DNA of 64,000 nt from Rhizobiales bacterium PAR1. GTDB lineage: Bacteria; Pseudomonadota; Alphaproteobacteria; Rhizobiales; Beijerinckiaceae. Positions 63,407 to 64,000 of the stretch are shown in pieces. Both the position numbers and the translations under genes were made by a program. Within the stretch, counting starts at the first letter, position 1. Each line of letters starts with the position of its first letter. The stretch is from assembly GCA_002256205.1 (NCBI GenBank), contig NKIW01000002.1:186001-250000 (forward strand). Reading direction: 5' to 3'. The notes beneath the pieces are model-generated. The model ran no database searches. It was not told where the DNA came from and saw only the letters and a list, made by a program, of their open reading frames with translations.

Positions 63407-64000
63407 CTATTTGAAGATCACGCCAAGGCGCTTGGTCATGTCCGTCAGCGCCGCATCGGCATTCTTGGTGCCGGCAAGAAACGCGCTGACATTGGTGCGG
63501 ATGATCTCGGAGACCTCGCCATAACGCGGCGTCGCCGGGCGCAACTTGCCCGCTTGCAGCGCCGGGAGCGCATCCCTGAACCACGGCTGAGCCTTGAGAA
63601 CCTCCTCATCCGCATAGAGCGGCTCGAAGACCGGCAACCAGCCCGCCTGAAGCGCCAGCAGCTTTGCCGTCTCGGGCGAGGAAAGGAAACGCGCGAATTT
63701 CACCGCTTCGGGCTTGTTTTTCGAGAACGCCGTCACCGCGACCTGCCAGCCGCCGATGCACCCGACCTGATGGTCAGGCGAAAAACCCGGCAGGCGCGCA
63801 AGCCCGATCTTGTCTTTCACGAGCGTGCCCGCATCGCTCTGGAGGCGCGGGAAAGCATAGGCCCATGCGCTGCCGAACAGCAGCGTGCCAGCCTGTAAAT
63901 CCTGCCGTACCCGATCGGTGGAAACCTCGGCAGGGTTCGTCGCCAGCAGCTTGGCGGTTTTCATGTCACCCCACAGCTGGAAAGGCTTTTTTGCGCCCTC
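63407..64000 (-). CDS. ABC transporter extracellular solute-binding protein, C-terminal part only
   Basis: About 197 codons, open to the window edge, so the N-terminus and signal peptide are outside. The visible part has FGSAWAYAFPRLQSDA, IGGWQVAVTAFSKNKPEAVK, FARFLSSPETAKLLALQAGW and PTFEPLY-like VFEPLYADEEVLKAQPWF, typical of sugar-type (cluster B or D) binding proteins. The substrate cannot be determined. It is convergent with hyi. Confidence 0.88.
   Translation of the reverse strand, partial: EGAKKPFQLWGDMKTAKLLATNPAEVSTDRVRQDLQAGTLLFGSAWAYAFPRLQSDAGTLVKDKIGLARLPGFSPDHQVGCIGGWQVAVTAFSKNKPEAVKFARFLSSPETAKLLALQAGWLPVFEPLYADEEVLKAQPWFRDALPALQAGKLRPATPRYGEVSEIIRTNVSAFLAGTKNADAALTDMTKRLGVIFK

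Overview
This 64 kb window is a high-GC, gene-dense chromosomal segment of an alphaproteobacterium, most likely of the Hyphomicrobiales (Rhizobiales). This rests on gene order and family content: a uvrC-pgsA-moaD-moaE block, a petP/petR-like regulator pair beside ilvE, a Rieske/cytochrome b/cytochrome c1 operon, a MoxR-DUF58-DUF4159 operon, a perfect CtrA-type box, and a membrane formate dehydrogenase locus with a characteristic set of uncharacterised companions. I cannot name the genus. No rRNA, tRNA, CRISPR array, prophage or insertion sequence was recognised.

Layout. 1-7.3 kb: housekeeping (COG1565 methyltransferase, lgt, ubiK, YbjN, proC, a TetR regulator, csaA) and an EnvZ-like kinase / OmpR-like regulator pair. 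7.4-17.4 kb: the MarR-type regulator upstream of that pair, with a palindromic operator next to divergent ilvE; a double-receiver protein; moaE/moaD, pgsA, uvrC; two paralogous small secreted proteins separated by tandem 65-bp terminator-hairpin repeats; an M24-fold protein, an exported PAAR protein and a lipoprotein behind a CtrA box. 17.6-32 kb: prs, rplY, pth, ychF, a fused double MaoC protein, an MTA/SAH nucleosidase facing apt, the cytochrome bc1 operon, trmL, hemF, and a DUF1285-Nudix-DUF6111-CCA operon. 32-42.9 kb: the MoxR operon, then small enzymes.

43-61 kb is the functional centre. fdhD, mobA, a 45-aa membrane peptide, moeA and mobB (bis-MGD insertion and sulfuration) adjoin a ten-gene leftward run (55.9 to 46.7 kb). 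That run encodes a biotin/lipoate-ligase-like protein, DUF6505, DUF6352, DUF3305, DUF3306, an HTH-TorD fusion, a tiny Tat protein and the catalytic, iron-sulfur and cytochrome b subunits of a periplasm-facing formate dehydrogenase. Divergently placed are a 685-aa poly-ferredoxin, a WD40-cytochrome c fusion and a TusA protein. The expected electron route is formate to FdhA, FdhB, cytochrome b and quinone, then the bc1 complex encoded at 24.8-27.5 kb. The DUF proteins, the HTH-TorD fusion and its candidate autoregulated promoter are the best candidates here for an undescribed system: a dedicated maturation and control apparatus for this enzyme.

61-64 kb holds an OpgC-like acyltransferase, a hydroxypyruvate-isomerase-family gene and a truncated ABC solute-binding protein.
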